A stretch of DNA of 17,324 nt from Treponema sp. (GCA_016296655.1 JAEDIW010000047.1:1-17324), one strand, 5' to 3'. Shown: positions 1 through 7,749, numbered from the stretch's first letter. A program made the numbers and translations. The notes: generated by a model from the sequence alone, not told the origin.

Positions 1-1
1 G

Positions 2-56
2 TGCACCCCTAAAGTTGGACAAATAAAGTTCAATTTTAGGAGGTGCATTTTTTTTT
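2..56 (+). terminator. Strong hairpin with T-run at window start (terminator or IS-end remnant)
   Basis: Bases 2-20 pair with 28-47 as a stem of about 19 bp. TGCACC pairs with GGTGCA and CCTAAA with TTTAGG, with one bulged A at 41 and two G-U pairs. The loop is about 7 nt (21-27) and a T-run follows at 48-56. This is a textbook intrinsic-terminator shape for a gene entering from the left. The arm sequence TGCACC..AAAGTTGGAC also resembles the terminal inverted repeats of IS3-family (IS150-group) elements as I remember them, but no transposase follows. Confidence 0.6.
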
Positions 57-99
57 AAGCAGCAGATTTCTTTCAGAAAAAAAGCCTTTTACGGAAGGT

Positions 100-152
100 G
101 TCAAAAATTTTTGACTTTATTTTGACATTTTTTCAAATTTTGTATTGTCAAA
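100..152. promoter_or_regulatory. Cluster of TTTGAC/GTCAAA boxes (possible operator)
   Basis: Four copies of the hexamer TTTGAC or its complement lie within 53 bases, at 100-105, 110-115, 121-126 and 147-152. The first two form a perfect 16-base palindrome (100-115). The second and third are direct repeats 11 bases apart, about one helical turn. The third and fourth face each other. The last box overlaps the proposed -35 element of the downstream outer-membrane gene, as expected for an operator, but the regulator is unknown. Confidence 0.35.
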
Positions 153-173
153 TTTTTTAAACAGTGTTATTCT
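145..173 (+). promoter_or_regulatory. Promoter of the outer-membrane protein gene
   Basis: A -35 element TTGTCA (145-150) and a -10 element TATTCT (168-173) are separated by 17 bases, and TGT just before the -10 gives an extended -10. Transcription would begin near 180. That leaves a leader of about 26 bases with a strong GAGGAGG ribosome site at 189-195. Confidence 0.5.
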
Positions 174-205
174 GAATTTATACTTCCTGAGGAGGATTTT
201 AGAAG

Positions 206-1471
206 ATGAAAAAACTGACAGTAGCAGCTGCCGCAATTTTTGCCACAGCTGTCCTTTTTGCAGGCGGAATTGATAATAAGTCAAACCTAAACGCAGGATA
301 TCTTCGCAACGCAAGCCGCAACACAGAACACAAACGCCCGGAAGCAGTTCTTTACAATATTGCAGGAACAGGCTTTATGGATGACGGTCTTGCTTTTACA
401 GTAGGCAACCAGTTCATTTTCAAGAAATACACAAATGACCTTGAAATGAACAACACAGAATACACAGACGACAAAAACGTTTTCTTCTTCCCGGATTTTG
501 AAGCTGTTTACAAAAAAGACAACTGGGCAGTATTCGGAGGCTTCGGTGTATTTGCCGGCGGCGGTTCTCTGGACTACAAAGACGGAAACGCAGCAACATA
601 TTTGGCTTTGTTTAAGAAAGTTTTTGAAAAAACAACTAATCAGGCTACAGCAAATGCAGTAGCAAGCAACCACTCTCTGGACGTTTACTCTGTAACAATG
701 GGAGAAATCCTTGGGGGAGCTTACCAGCTTAACGACAATATTTCTATTTCTGCAGCAGGCCGTTTCCTCCATTCAACACAGGACATGACTTTAACATGTG
801 CACCACTTGCAAGTATGGGCAACGGTGGTTCTGACCTTGGTTACAATGCAAAAGGCTACGGCTTTGGCGGTATCTTTGGCGTTAACACAAAGGATCTTTT
901 CCTCCCGGGCCTTTATCTTTCTGCTCAGTACCAGACAATCACAAAAATGGACATGAAGTTCAAAGACACAACAGGAACTATGACAAGTGGTTTCGGAATC
1001 GTAAAAGATGAAAAATTCCACAATGACCTTCCAGCAGTTCTTAGCCTTGGTGCAGGTTACTATGCTACAGAAGATCTTTACTTCAGCATCAGCTACAACC
1101 ACTACTTTAATACACAGGCTAATATGCAGAATCCTCTTGGAAAAGCAGACCTTGAATACAAAGATTCATGGGAAGTTGGTATTGGATGTGACTGGCAGGT
1201 TGCTCCAAAAGTTGGAGTTTCTGGTGGTTTAATGTACAGCAAGCAGGGAACAAAAGACGATTTGAACAGCGCATTCAGCCCAGTACTGGACAGCTTTGTT
1301 GCAGGTTGTGGTGTTGAATACCAGTTCACAAAACAGATTATGGGAACTTTGGCTTACATGCACTGCCGCTACATCAACAAAGACTACGAAATGAGCGGAA
1401 AATCAATGGAACTGGACAAGGACATCTACCTTGCATCCCTCGGTGTAACTGTCAGACCATTTGCAAAGTAA
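206..1471 (+). CDS. Outer-membrane beta-barrel protein, OmpP1/FadL-like
   Basis: This 421-residue protein begins with a clear signal peptide: MKK, a hydrophobic run to about residue 18, and LFA before a Gly-Gly-Ile-Asp mature start. The rest is a series of short alternating, aromatic- and glycine-rich segments typical of a beta-barrel. The early section with RPEAVLYNIAGTGF followed by a GNQF strand recalls the OmpP1/FadL/TodX transporters, which carry hydrophobic solutes across the outer membrane, and related treponemal proteins. The start is fixed by GAGGAGG ten bases upstream and the promoter at 145-173. It appears to be a single-gene unit, followed by hairpins and a terminator at 1640-1680. 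The outer-membrane location is likely; the FadL assignment and substrate are inferences. It could instead be a lineage-specific porin. Confidence 0.75.
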   Translation: MKKLTVAAAAIFATAVLFAGGIDNKSNLNAGYLRNASRNTEHKRPEAVLYNIAGTGFMDDGLAFTVGNQFIFKKYTNDLEMNNTEYTDDKNVFFFPDFEAVYKKDNWAVFGGFGVFAGGGSLDYKDGNAATYLALFKKVFEKTTNQATANAVASNHSLDVYSVTMGEILGGAYQLNDNISISAAGRFLHSTQDMTLTCAPLASMGNGGSDLGYNAKGYGFGGIFGVNTKDLFLPGLYLSAQYQTITKMDMKFKDTTGTMTSGFGIVKDEKFHNDLPAVLSLGAGYYATEDLYFSISYNHYFNTQANMQNPLGKADLEYKDSWEVGIGCDWQVAPKVGVSGGLMYSKQGTKDDLNSAFSPVLDSFVAGCGVEYQFTKQIMGTLAYMHCRYINKDYEMSGKSMELDKDIYLASLGVTVRPFAK

Positions 1472-1494
1472 ACAGCAAAATAAACCTAAAATGC

Positions 1495-1640
1495 GTCAAG
1501 TCAAGGCACGCTAACACGCAAGGTCTTGACTTCGCTGTTTTTAACTGTTCGTATTAAACCTTAAATACGACCGGTCAAGGCACGCTTCGCTCAAGGCCTT
1601 GACTCGCTCGTTTTCAGGGGTTGTATTAACCCCTGAATCA
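1495..1640 (+). repeat. Two tandem copies of a double-hairpin repeat
   Basis: Copy 1 (about 1500-1572) and copy 2 (about 1574-1640) share GTCAAGGCACGCT, then a loop, then CTTGACT and CGCT..GTTTT. Each has a first hairpin: stem 1498-1505/1525-1532, and 1574-1581/1596-1603. Each has a second hairpin whose loop region holds GTATTAA: stem 1550-1555/1564-1569, and a perfect 10-bp stem 1613-1622/1628-1637. The arms of the second hairpin differ completely between copies yet still pair. This suggests that structure is conserved rather than sequence. There is no coding potential. Confidence 0.6.
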
Positions 1641-1685
1641 AGCCTGGTGAATTGAATAGATCATGCATCAGGCTTTTTCTTTTTA
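1640..1685 (+). terminator. Intrinsic terminator after the outer-membrane protein gene
   Basis: AAGCCTG (1640-1646) pairs with CAGGCTT (1669-1675) and a T-rich tail follows to 1684. It lies about 170 bases past the stop codon, beyond the double-hairpin repeats. Confidence 0.6.
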
Positions 1686-1970
1686 TGAAACTAACTGAAG
1701 AGAAGCTCAATTCAAGATGCTGATTCTCCCCTGATTTTTTTATACAAAAAGGTTTACAGCTGAAATCTGAAAAATCTGAGAAATAAAAAAATTCCTAAAC
1801 ATAAAATTTGCTTTTTAGCCATATATAATTTAGAATCAAAGAGGGGAATTTGCTGAAATTTTACTTTTATTTTTTACTTTCCATAGTAGCTGTAAAAAAT
1901 AAACAGTTTTTCCTCCTCAGATATTGAAAGCAGTTTTTTTTCAATATTGAATCCAAAAATGGAGATAAAA
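1686..1970 (+). other. Gene-free leader region of the chemotaxis receptor
   Basis: The stretch holds a TATAAT at 1824-1829 with no convincing -35 element. A GAGGGG at 1841-1846 precedes a possible 25-codon leader frame from TTG 1850 to TGA 1927. A 9-bp perfect hairpin (1921-1929 with 1939-1947) stands directly before the receptor's ribosome site. No other gene is visible. Confidence 0.4.
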
Positions 1971-3833
1971 ATGCCAAAAAATGAAAATTACACAGGCTTT
2001 AAACTGCCAAAATCCATCGCTGTATATTTTACGCTATGCTTTGTTGCCCCAATCATAAACAGTCTGCTTGTACTTAAGTTTTATACAGTCATAACCTTTG
2101 CAGATATTGCAAAAGCTTTTCTGACACCTGTGATTCTGATTTCAACACTGCTTCTGATTATTTTTCTAGTTTTCTTTTATCGGGGAGAAGCCAAAAAGCT
2201 TGCAACTTACGATGGAACTCCAGATTCAGTAAAGAAAATCAATAAAGTCATAAAACATTTTGAAATTATCACTATTGCAGTTGCTGTTCTTAACGGGCCG
2301 CTTTTTGCATTTTTAATCATAACTGCAGGTGCCATGATAAACAAACAACTTGATTCAGTTGCCGTTTACCTTGTCTGCATGGCTTCCATAGGACTTTTTG
2401 CATGTTTCTTTTATATTTGCTTCATGCAGAACTTTGAAAAACAGTTATATTTTGTTCCATTTGGAGAAGAAAATCTTTCTATGTCGCTGGTTCTTCGTAC
2501 CCTGCTTGTAAATTTCTTTTCAATAATGGGAATTATCTGCATCGCAGCAGCTCCTCTTTTTGTAGATCGACTCAAAAGGGTTCATAGCGAAATTGTATTT
2601 TTGAATTACATTCTGCCGGTAACACTTTTGGGATGTTTTATGGCTCTTGCAGACTCATTAAGGCAGATGAAGGGAACAGCTTTACGGCTGAAACAGATGT
2701 CTGCATTTGCAAATTCGATTGCCGCAAAGGACTATACTAATGAAAAAATCAAGGTTTTAAGCCGTGATGAATTTGGTCTTTTGATAAACTATCTGAATCA
2801 GTTCTTCACCTCCACAAAAACTTTGCTGGGAGCAATTTCAAGATCTGTAAATAATTCCATTAATACGGCAAACGGACTTTTTACGAATATGACAGAAACA
2901 GCCTCTGCAGTTGACCAGATTTCTTCCAGCATCAACAATATAAAAGAACAGACCGAAAATCAGGTTGCAGGGGTTGAAGAATCTGCGTCTACAATCAACA
3001 GCATGATTGAACGCATTGACCACTTGAACAACAGCATTTCAGGACAGATGAGTGGAATTTCAACAGCGTCCAGTGCAATTGAACAGATGGTTGCAAATAT
3101 CAGAAGCGTTACTTCAATTCTGGAAAAAAACTCAGTTTCAGTAAAATCACTTGGAACAGAATCAGAAAGGGGTCGTGCAAAAATCAACCAGGCAGCAGAA
3201 CTTGCAGATACGGTAATTTCACAATCAGTCGGGTTGCTGGAAGCAAGTACAATTATCCAAAGTATTGCAAGCCAGACAAACCTTCTTGCAATGAATGCAG
3301 CTATTGAAGCAGCCCATGCTGGTGAAGCAGGCAAGGGTTTTGCAGTTGTTGCCGATGAAATCAGAAAACTTGCAGAACAGTCAAACACACAGGGCAAGGC
3401 AATTTCCGGCCAGCTGGAAGAATTGAGGACAGTCATCAATCAGGTTGCCTCAAATACTCAGGAAGTCCAGAAGCAGTTTGCTGTCATTTTTGACTTGACA
3501 TCTACAGTAAGCACACAGGAAGATATCATAAAATCTGCAATGGAAGAACAGGCAGCCGGAAGCAGTCAGGTTCTTGATGCAATGGGAGAAATAAAAATTT
3601 CTTCTGAAACTGTACAAAAGGAATCCGAAGAGTTGAAAATCGGAGGAAAACAGATTGTCAAAGAAACGGAAATTCTTGCAGACGTAACTGTTCAGATAAA
3701 AAATGCAATGGCGGAAATTGTTTCTGGCATTCAGGAAATCAGCAAATCCGTTGCAGAAGTAAACGTTTCTACAGAAAACAATAAGGCAGACCTTGCAAAT
3801 TTGAACAAACAGGTCTGTGCATTCAAACTTTAA
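1971..3833 (+). CDS. Methyl-accepting chemotaxis protein with multi-span membrane N-terminus
   Basis: This is a receptor that signals to CheA/CheW and the flagellar motor. From ATG 1971 it is 620 residues. The first about 230 contain roughly six hydrophobic membrane segments with only short loops, so there is no large periplasmic ligand domain. A HAMP-like linker follows (about 230-290). The long coiled-coil signalling domain carries the diagnostic tip QTNLLAMNAAIEAAHAGEAG and GFAVVADEIRKLAEQS (about 435-470). No C-terminal CheR-binding pentapeptide is seen. I chose ATG 1971 because GGAG (1961-1964) lies six bases upstream; in-frame TTG 1947 and ATG 1959 lack a site. The 3' end is followed by a bidirectional terminator. 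The ligand cannot be told; sensing within or through the membrane is an inference. Confidence 0.93.
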   Translation: MPKNENYTGFKLPKSIAVYFTLCFVAPIINSLLVLKFYTVITFADIAKAFLTPVILISTLLLIIFLVFFYRGEAKKLATYDGTPDSVKKINKVIKHFEIITIAVAVLNGPLFAFLIITAGAMINKQLDSVAVYLVCMASIGLFACFFYICFMQNFEKQLYFVPFGEENLSMSLVLRTLLVNFFSIMGIICIAAAPLFVDRLKRVHSEIVFLNYILPVTLLGCFMALADSLRQMKGTALRLKQMSAFANSIAAKDYTNEKIKVLSRDEFGLLINYLNQFFTSTKTLLGAISRSVNNSINTANGLFTNMTETASAVDQISSSINNIKEQTENQVAGVEESASTINSMIERIDHLNNSISGQMSGISTASSAIEQMVANIRSVTSILEKNSVSVKSLGTESERGRAKINQAAELADTVISQSVGLLEASTIIQSIASQTNLLAMNAAIEAAHAGEAGKGFAVVADEIRKLAEQSNTQGKAISGQLEELRTVINQVASNTQEVQKQFAVIFDLTSTVSTQEDIIKSAMEEQAAGSSQVLDAMGEIKISSETVQKESEELKIGGKQIVKETEILADVTVQIKNAMAEIVSGIQEISKSVAEVNVSTENNKADLANLNKQVCAFKL

Positions 3834-3864
3834 AAATATTTTCCAGGAATTGCTCCTGATTCAG

Positions 3865-3933
3865 CAAAAAAAGGCTGCCTGAACTACCGCTTTGAAGAAC
3901 TATTCATGCAACGGTTTCAGACAGCCTTTTTTT
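3865..3933. terminator. Bidirectional terminator between chemotaxis receptor and hydrogenase operon
   Basis: AAAAAAGGCTG (from 3866) pairs with CAGCCTTTTTTT (ending 3933). The stem is extended by CTGAA/TTCAG and CCG/CGG after single mismatches. A-run on the left and T-run on the right make it functional in both directions, fitting the convergent genes around it. Confidence 0.85.
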
Positions 3934-3965
3934 ATTTTGGATTTATTCTGGCAAGAAACTAGCAG

Positions 3966-3998
3966 ATAAAAGCAGCCGGCCAAAACAACTGCTTTTAT
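3966..3998 (-). terminator. Terminator hairpin just after the hydrogenase gene
   Basis: A perfect 10-bp stem, ATAAAAGCAG (3966-3975) with CTGCTTTTAT (3989-3998), lies 12 bases past the minus-strand stop codon. Its own T-tract is short, so the stronger terminator at 3865-3933 may be the real end. Confidence 0.5.
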
Positions 3999-4009
3999 TA
4001 AGTCTGGAA

Positions 4010-5749
4010 TCACATAAAATGATTTACGTGCAGATAAGTTTCAGCCTTATGGCTTAAAGGCTTTTCAAAGAAATCTTTGTATAAAGTCTGCACATCCTGA
4101 TTCTGATGGCTGTAACGCAAAGTCATACTTGAATCGAGGGCATGTAAAACTTCTCCACGCTCCTTAGCTTTTTCCTTGTCGGCACAGTTTATAGGCTGAC
4201 CACCTCCGCCTACACAACCGCCAGGACAAGCCATAATTTCTACAAAATCGTAATGAACTTCTTTACGTTTCAAAGCTTCACATAACTGGCGGGCATTTCC
4301 CAAACCGTTTGCAACAGCAATTTTCAGTTCGCCTACAGGAAGTTTTACAACAGCATCACGCCAAGGCTTATCTTTTGTAATCTTCTTTGTATGGAGTTCA
4401 GCAAAAATCTGCGGGTCTGGATTTTTCCCAGTCAGCAAATTTGCCGCAGTCCTTAAAGCAGCTTCCATTACTCCGCCTGTAGTTCCAAAAATAACGCCGG
4501 CACCTGAAAAATCCTGTAGAATCGAGTCAAATGGAACTTCCTGAACTTCTTTTGGATGAATGCGTTCAGCTTTCAAAAGACGTACAACTTCGCGAGTTGT
4601 CAAAACATAGTCAACATCCTTTATGCCCTGTTCATTCTTCATTGAAGGCAGTTCACATTCACTTTTTTTGGCAACACATGGCATTATGGAAATACAGCGG
4701 ATTTTTTCAGGGGGTACACCAATTTTGGCAGCAAAATAATTTTTGGTAACAGCACCAAACATCTGCTGCGGACTCTTCGCTGTTGACAAATTCTGTACGA
4801 ATTCCGGGAACTGAGATTTTACAAAACGAATCCAACCTGGGCAGCAGCTTGTAAACATAGGATATTCTTCAAACTCTTTGTTTTTGTAACGATGCAGAAA
4901 TTCAGTTCCCTCTTCCATTATGGTAAGGTCAGCAGAAAAACAGGAGTCAAAGACATAATCTATACCGATTTTTTTAAGACAGCCAGCAAGCTTGTTTACA
5001 GTTGCAAAATCCCGAGAAATTCCAAATTCTTCGCCCCATGAAGTCCTTACAGCAGGAGCAATCTGGGCAACCGTAATAATGTCAGGATTTTCAATGGCAC
5101 TTATAACTTTACCTTCATCATCCCGCTCACGCAATGCACCAACAGGACAATGGGTAATGCACTGACCGCACAATGTACAGTCCGAACTTTCAATCGGCAT
5201 ATTCTGGGCAACACCTACACGTGTACGGCTACCTGTACCTATCAAATCCCAAACCTTTACAGTCTGAATTTTGTCGCAAATCTGAATACAGCGCATACAC
5301 TTTACGCATTTTTTTGTATCCCTAATAAGAGGAAAATCTTTGTTCCAGGAAAGATACTTTTCCTGCGGAAATTTTTTCTCATAGCGGGAATTCAGCAGGT
5401 TAAAATCTTTTGCAAGTTTCTGTAGCTGACAGTTCTGATTTCTTGAACAAATGGTACAGTCACCGTCATGTTCACTCATAATCAGCTGAAGGTTTGTTCT
5501 GCAGGCACGGCGGACACGCTGGCTGTTAGTTGTAATCTTCATGCCTTCCACAACAACATTGTCGCAGGCCGGAATCAGTTTTTCTTCACCTTCAACTTCT
5601 ACACAGCAAAGCCGGCAGGCACCAATTTCATTTATTTCCTTCAAAAAGCACAGATGCGGAACATGAATTCCAGCACTTCTGGCAGCTTCCATTATAGTCG
5701 TTCCTTTTTTTACAGAAACTGGAATATTATTTATTGTTACGTTTACCAT
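4010..5749 (-). CDS. hydA: [FeFe]-hydrogenase catalytic subunit (group A, multi-cluster)
   Basis: It catalyses reversible H2 formation in the cytoplasm. The 579 residues hold, in order: a plant-type 2Fe-2S domain (C34, C45, C48, C62); a His-Cys3 4Fe-4S site (H94, C98, C101, C107); two ferredoxin 4Fe-4S clusters (C148/151/154/158 and C191/194/197/201); and the H-cluster domain. The three H-cluster signatures are intact: TSCCPGW (300-306), MPCVAKKSE (356-364) and MACPGGCVGGGGQP (506-519). The C-terminal small-subunit-type tail is present. Length and layout match HndD/HydA types. Its ATG overlaps the end of the upstream flavoprotein gene by 7 bases (ATGGTAA), implying translational coupling and a shared complex. 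NAD(P)H-linked H2 turnover is inferred from that partner. Maturation genes hydEFG are not in the window. Confidence 0.96.
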   Translation of the reverse strand: MVNVTINNIPVSVKKGTTIMEAARSAGIHVPHLCFLKEINEIGACRLCCVEVEGEEKLIPACDNVVVEGMKITTNSQRVRRACRTNLQLIMSEHDGDCTICSRNQNCQLQKLAKDFNLLNSRYEKKFPQEKYLSWNKDFPLIRDTKKCVKCMRCIQICDKIQTVKVWDLIGTGSRTRVGVAQNMPIESSDCTLCGQCITHCPVGALRERDDEGKVISAIENPDIITVAQIAPAVRTSWGEEFGISRDFATVNKLAGCLKKIGIDYVFDSCFSADLTIMEEGTEFLHRYKNKEFEEYPMFTSCCPGWIRFVKSQFPEFVQNLSTAKSPQQMFGAVTKNYFAAKIGVPPEKIRCISIMPCVAKKSECELPSMKNEQGIKDVDYVLTTREVVRLLKAERIHPKEVQEVPFDSILQDFSGAGVIFGTTGGVMEAALRTAANLLTGKNPDPQIFAELHTKKITKDKPWRDAVVKLPVGELKIAVANGLGNARQLCEALKRKEVHYDFVEIMACPGGCVGGGGQPINCADKEKAKERGEVLHALDSSMTLRYSHQNQDVQTLYKDFFEKPLSHKAETYLHVNHFM

Positions 5750-7596
5750 TCTATGTTACGTCCCCCTTTGAAAATTCCAAAGCCAAAATGATCGCAGCGA
5801 AGGCATCTTGAACATTCCTGATTCTTTTCTTCTTCGCTCATGCCGTTGCTGACCAAGGCAAAATCACCTTTAATGTTTTCAATACTGCGACAGGTCAGCT
5901 GAACACGACCCATGGCAGGAGTATTTGTCAAAGCAGGTGACGGAACATCTACATCAACTGTGATTATGTGATGGTAACCAAGGAACTGGTCAATATTGTC
6001 GGCAGCAACCTTTCCGGCAGCAACAGCACGAATTACAGTTGCAGGGCCTGAAACAGCATCACCACCAGCAAAAACATTTTTACTGCCTGGAATAAAGCAT
6101 GATTTTTCAGCCTGAATTGCACCACGGTTCGTCTGAATTCCGCTCTGTTCAAAAGGTTTTGAATGAATGCTCTGCCCAATTGCAACAATTATGTAATCGC
6201 ATGGAATTCTTACCAAAGGTTTCTGTGCATTTTTTACGGCAGTTCTTCCGTCAGAAGAAATATTGCTGATAATCTGTGGCTGAACCCACAATGCACAAAC
6301 CTTGCCATCAGAATCAGCTTCAATATGATCTGGAGCTACCAAAGTCATAATTTCAGCACCTTCATTCTGGGCATCTTCAATTTCTTCGCTGAGGGCTGTC
6401 ATATCTTCAACACGGCGACGATATACGCAGGAAACATGGCTTGCACCAAGCCTCAAACTTGTCCTGGTAGCATCCATGGCAACATTACCACCGCCAATTA
6501 CACATACACGCTTGCCTTCTAAATCAGGAACAGTGCCTTCGCCAACTTCACGAAGCATTTTTACGGCACTTACAACATTGACAGAATCTTCGCCAGGACA
6601 GCCGATTTTTTTGTCATCATGGGCACCGATGGAAATGTAAACAGCATCATATTTTTTCTTTAAATCTTCAATATTGATGTCATACCCATTTCCAGAATCA
6701 TCTCCGACACTTGTATCTAGCACAACTTCTACGCCGGTATTTAAAATGTAGTCAATGTCAGAATCCAAAATGTCCTGAGGCAAACGGTAATCAGGAATTC
6801 CATAGCGCAGCATACCACCAAGTTTGTGCCTCTGCTCGTATACCGTAGCCTTGTGCCCCATTAAAGTCAAAAAGTAAGCCGTTGTAAGTCCACCAGGACC
6901 GCCGCCAATAATAGCTACATTTTTTCCAGTTTTTTCAGCCATTGCAGGAAGCGGAACATTTTTTGCATGGTCGACTGCATAACGCTTCAGACCACAGATA
7001 TTTATTGAATCATCAATAATCCCTCGACGGCACAGATTTTCGCAAGGATGTTCACAAACATAGGCGCAGACAGCTGGAAAAGGATTGTCTTTGCGGATTA
7101 AGCGGACTGCATCTTCATATCGTCCAGCCTTTACAAGGGCAATGTAGCCTGGAACGTCAACATGTGCAGGACATACAGCCGTACACGGGATAGCATTACG
7201 GACACCATAGCAGCATTGTTTTTCATTTATATGCGACAGATATTCAGACCTGAAGTTCTGAATGCTCAAGAGTGCAATTTTTGCAGCTTCATAACCGATG
7301 GCACAGTCTGCAGTATCCAGAATTGCTTTTGCAGTAACATTGATAAGTTCCAGAGAACTTTCAGAAGCCACACCGTCCAGCACAGATTCAATCAGTTTTG
7401 AAAGCTGTCCCAAACCAATTCTGCACGGAGTACATTTTCCGCAAGACTGAGAATGAGCCATATTGATTACATTCAAAGTATAGTCAACAGGACACATTCC
7501 AATTGGTCTGGATTTTATTCGCCTTGTAGCAAAACTGCTTATTTCATCAAAAGCTTTTGCCTCCCTTCCGGGAAGTTCCATTTCCAACCGTTTCAT
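5743..7596 (-). CDS. NuoF C-terminal 4Fe-4S domain fused to GltD/NfnB-like flavoprotein (hydrogenase partner)
   Basis: This is the predicted electron-transfer partner of the hydrogenase. Residues about 40-125 match the C-terminal 4Fe-4S domain of NuoF/HydB, with SCGKCTPCR (C52, C55, C58) and the fourth ligand C98, but the FMN/NADH-binding part of NuoF is absent. From about 130 the protein is like the glutamate synthase small subunit or NfnB. It has a cysteine-rich N-terminal cluster domain (C138, C142, C177, C181, C185, C189, C201), an FAD motif GGGPGG (231-236), a second dinucleotide motif CVIGGGNVAMDATRT (365-379), VYRRR (391-395), which suggests NADPH, and FAGGDAVSGPA. A C-terminal CxxCxxC (595-601) may bind another cluster. 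The start follows AAGGGGG four bases upstream. It is first in a two-gene operon with the hydrogenase. No GltA large subunit is nearby, so a role in glutamate synthesis itself is unlikely from context. Confidence 0.9.
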   Translation of the reverse strand: MKRLEMELPGREAKAFDEISSFATRRIKSRPIGMCPVDYTLNVINMAHSQSCGKCTPCRIGLGQLSKLIESVLDGVASESSLELINVTAKAILDTADCAIGYEAAKIALLSIQNFRSEYLSHINEKQCCYGVRNAIPCTAVCPAHVDVPGYIALVKAGRYEDAVRLIRKDNPFPAVCAYVCEHPCENLCRRGIIDDSINICGLKRYAVDHAKNVPLPAMAEKTGKNVAIIGGGPGGLTTAYFLTLMGHKATVYEQRHKLGGMLRYGIPDYRLPQDILDSDIDYILNTGVEVVLDTSVGDDSGNGYDINIEDLKKKYDAVYISIGAHDDKKIGCPGEDSVNVVSAVKMLREVGEGTVPDLEGKRVCVIGGGNVAMDATRTSLRLGASHVSCVYRRRVEDMTALSEEIEDAQNEGAEIMTLVAPDHIEADSDGKVCALWVQPQIISNISSDGRTAVKNAQKPLVRIPCDYIIVAIGQSIHSKPFEQSGIQTNRGAIQAEKSCFIPGSKNVFAGGDAVSGPATVIRAVAAGKVAADNIDQFLGYHHIITVDVDVPSPALTNTPAMGRVQLTCRSIENIKGDFALVSNGMSEEEKNQECSRCLRCDHFGFGIFKGGRNIEW

Positions 7597-7635
7597 AAAG
7601 CCCCCTTATTTTCTCCGCAATTTTCTATAATAACA

Positions 7636-7665
7636 ATTATAAAATATATATATAAAAATTTTCAA
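7636..7665 (-). promoter_or_regulatory. Promoter of the hydrogenase operon
   Basis: On the minus strand, TTGAAA (7665-7660) and TATAAT (7641-7636) are 18 bases apart. Transcription would begin near 7629, giving a leader of about 33 bases with the AGGGGG ribosome site. The A+T-rich surroundings offer alternative -10 sites. Confidence 0.5.
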
Positions 7666-7749
7666 ATAATTTTTGGACTTTTCCGTTTTATTCATAAATT
7701 CAATCAGAATTCTCATGTTTTTTGCAGCCACTTTATCACTTCCAATTCC

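Noticed and set aside
1495..1640. CRISPR array
   Set aside because: There are only two units, no unique spacers of constant length, and the repeated parts are palindromic hairpins with diverged arms.
1796..1825. Flagellar sigma-28 promoter before the chemoreceptor
   Set aside because: TAAA (1796 or 1802) and GCCATATA (1818) are present, but the spacings of 18 and 12 do not fit the usual 15.
5743..7596. True glutamate synthase small subunit (gltD)
   Set aside because: It carries an extra N-terminal NuoF-type cluster domain, no gltA/gltB large subunit is adjacent, and it overlaps a hydrogenase gene.
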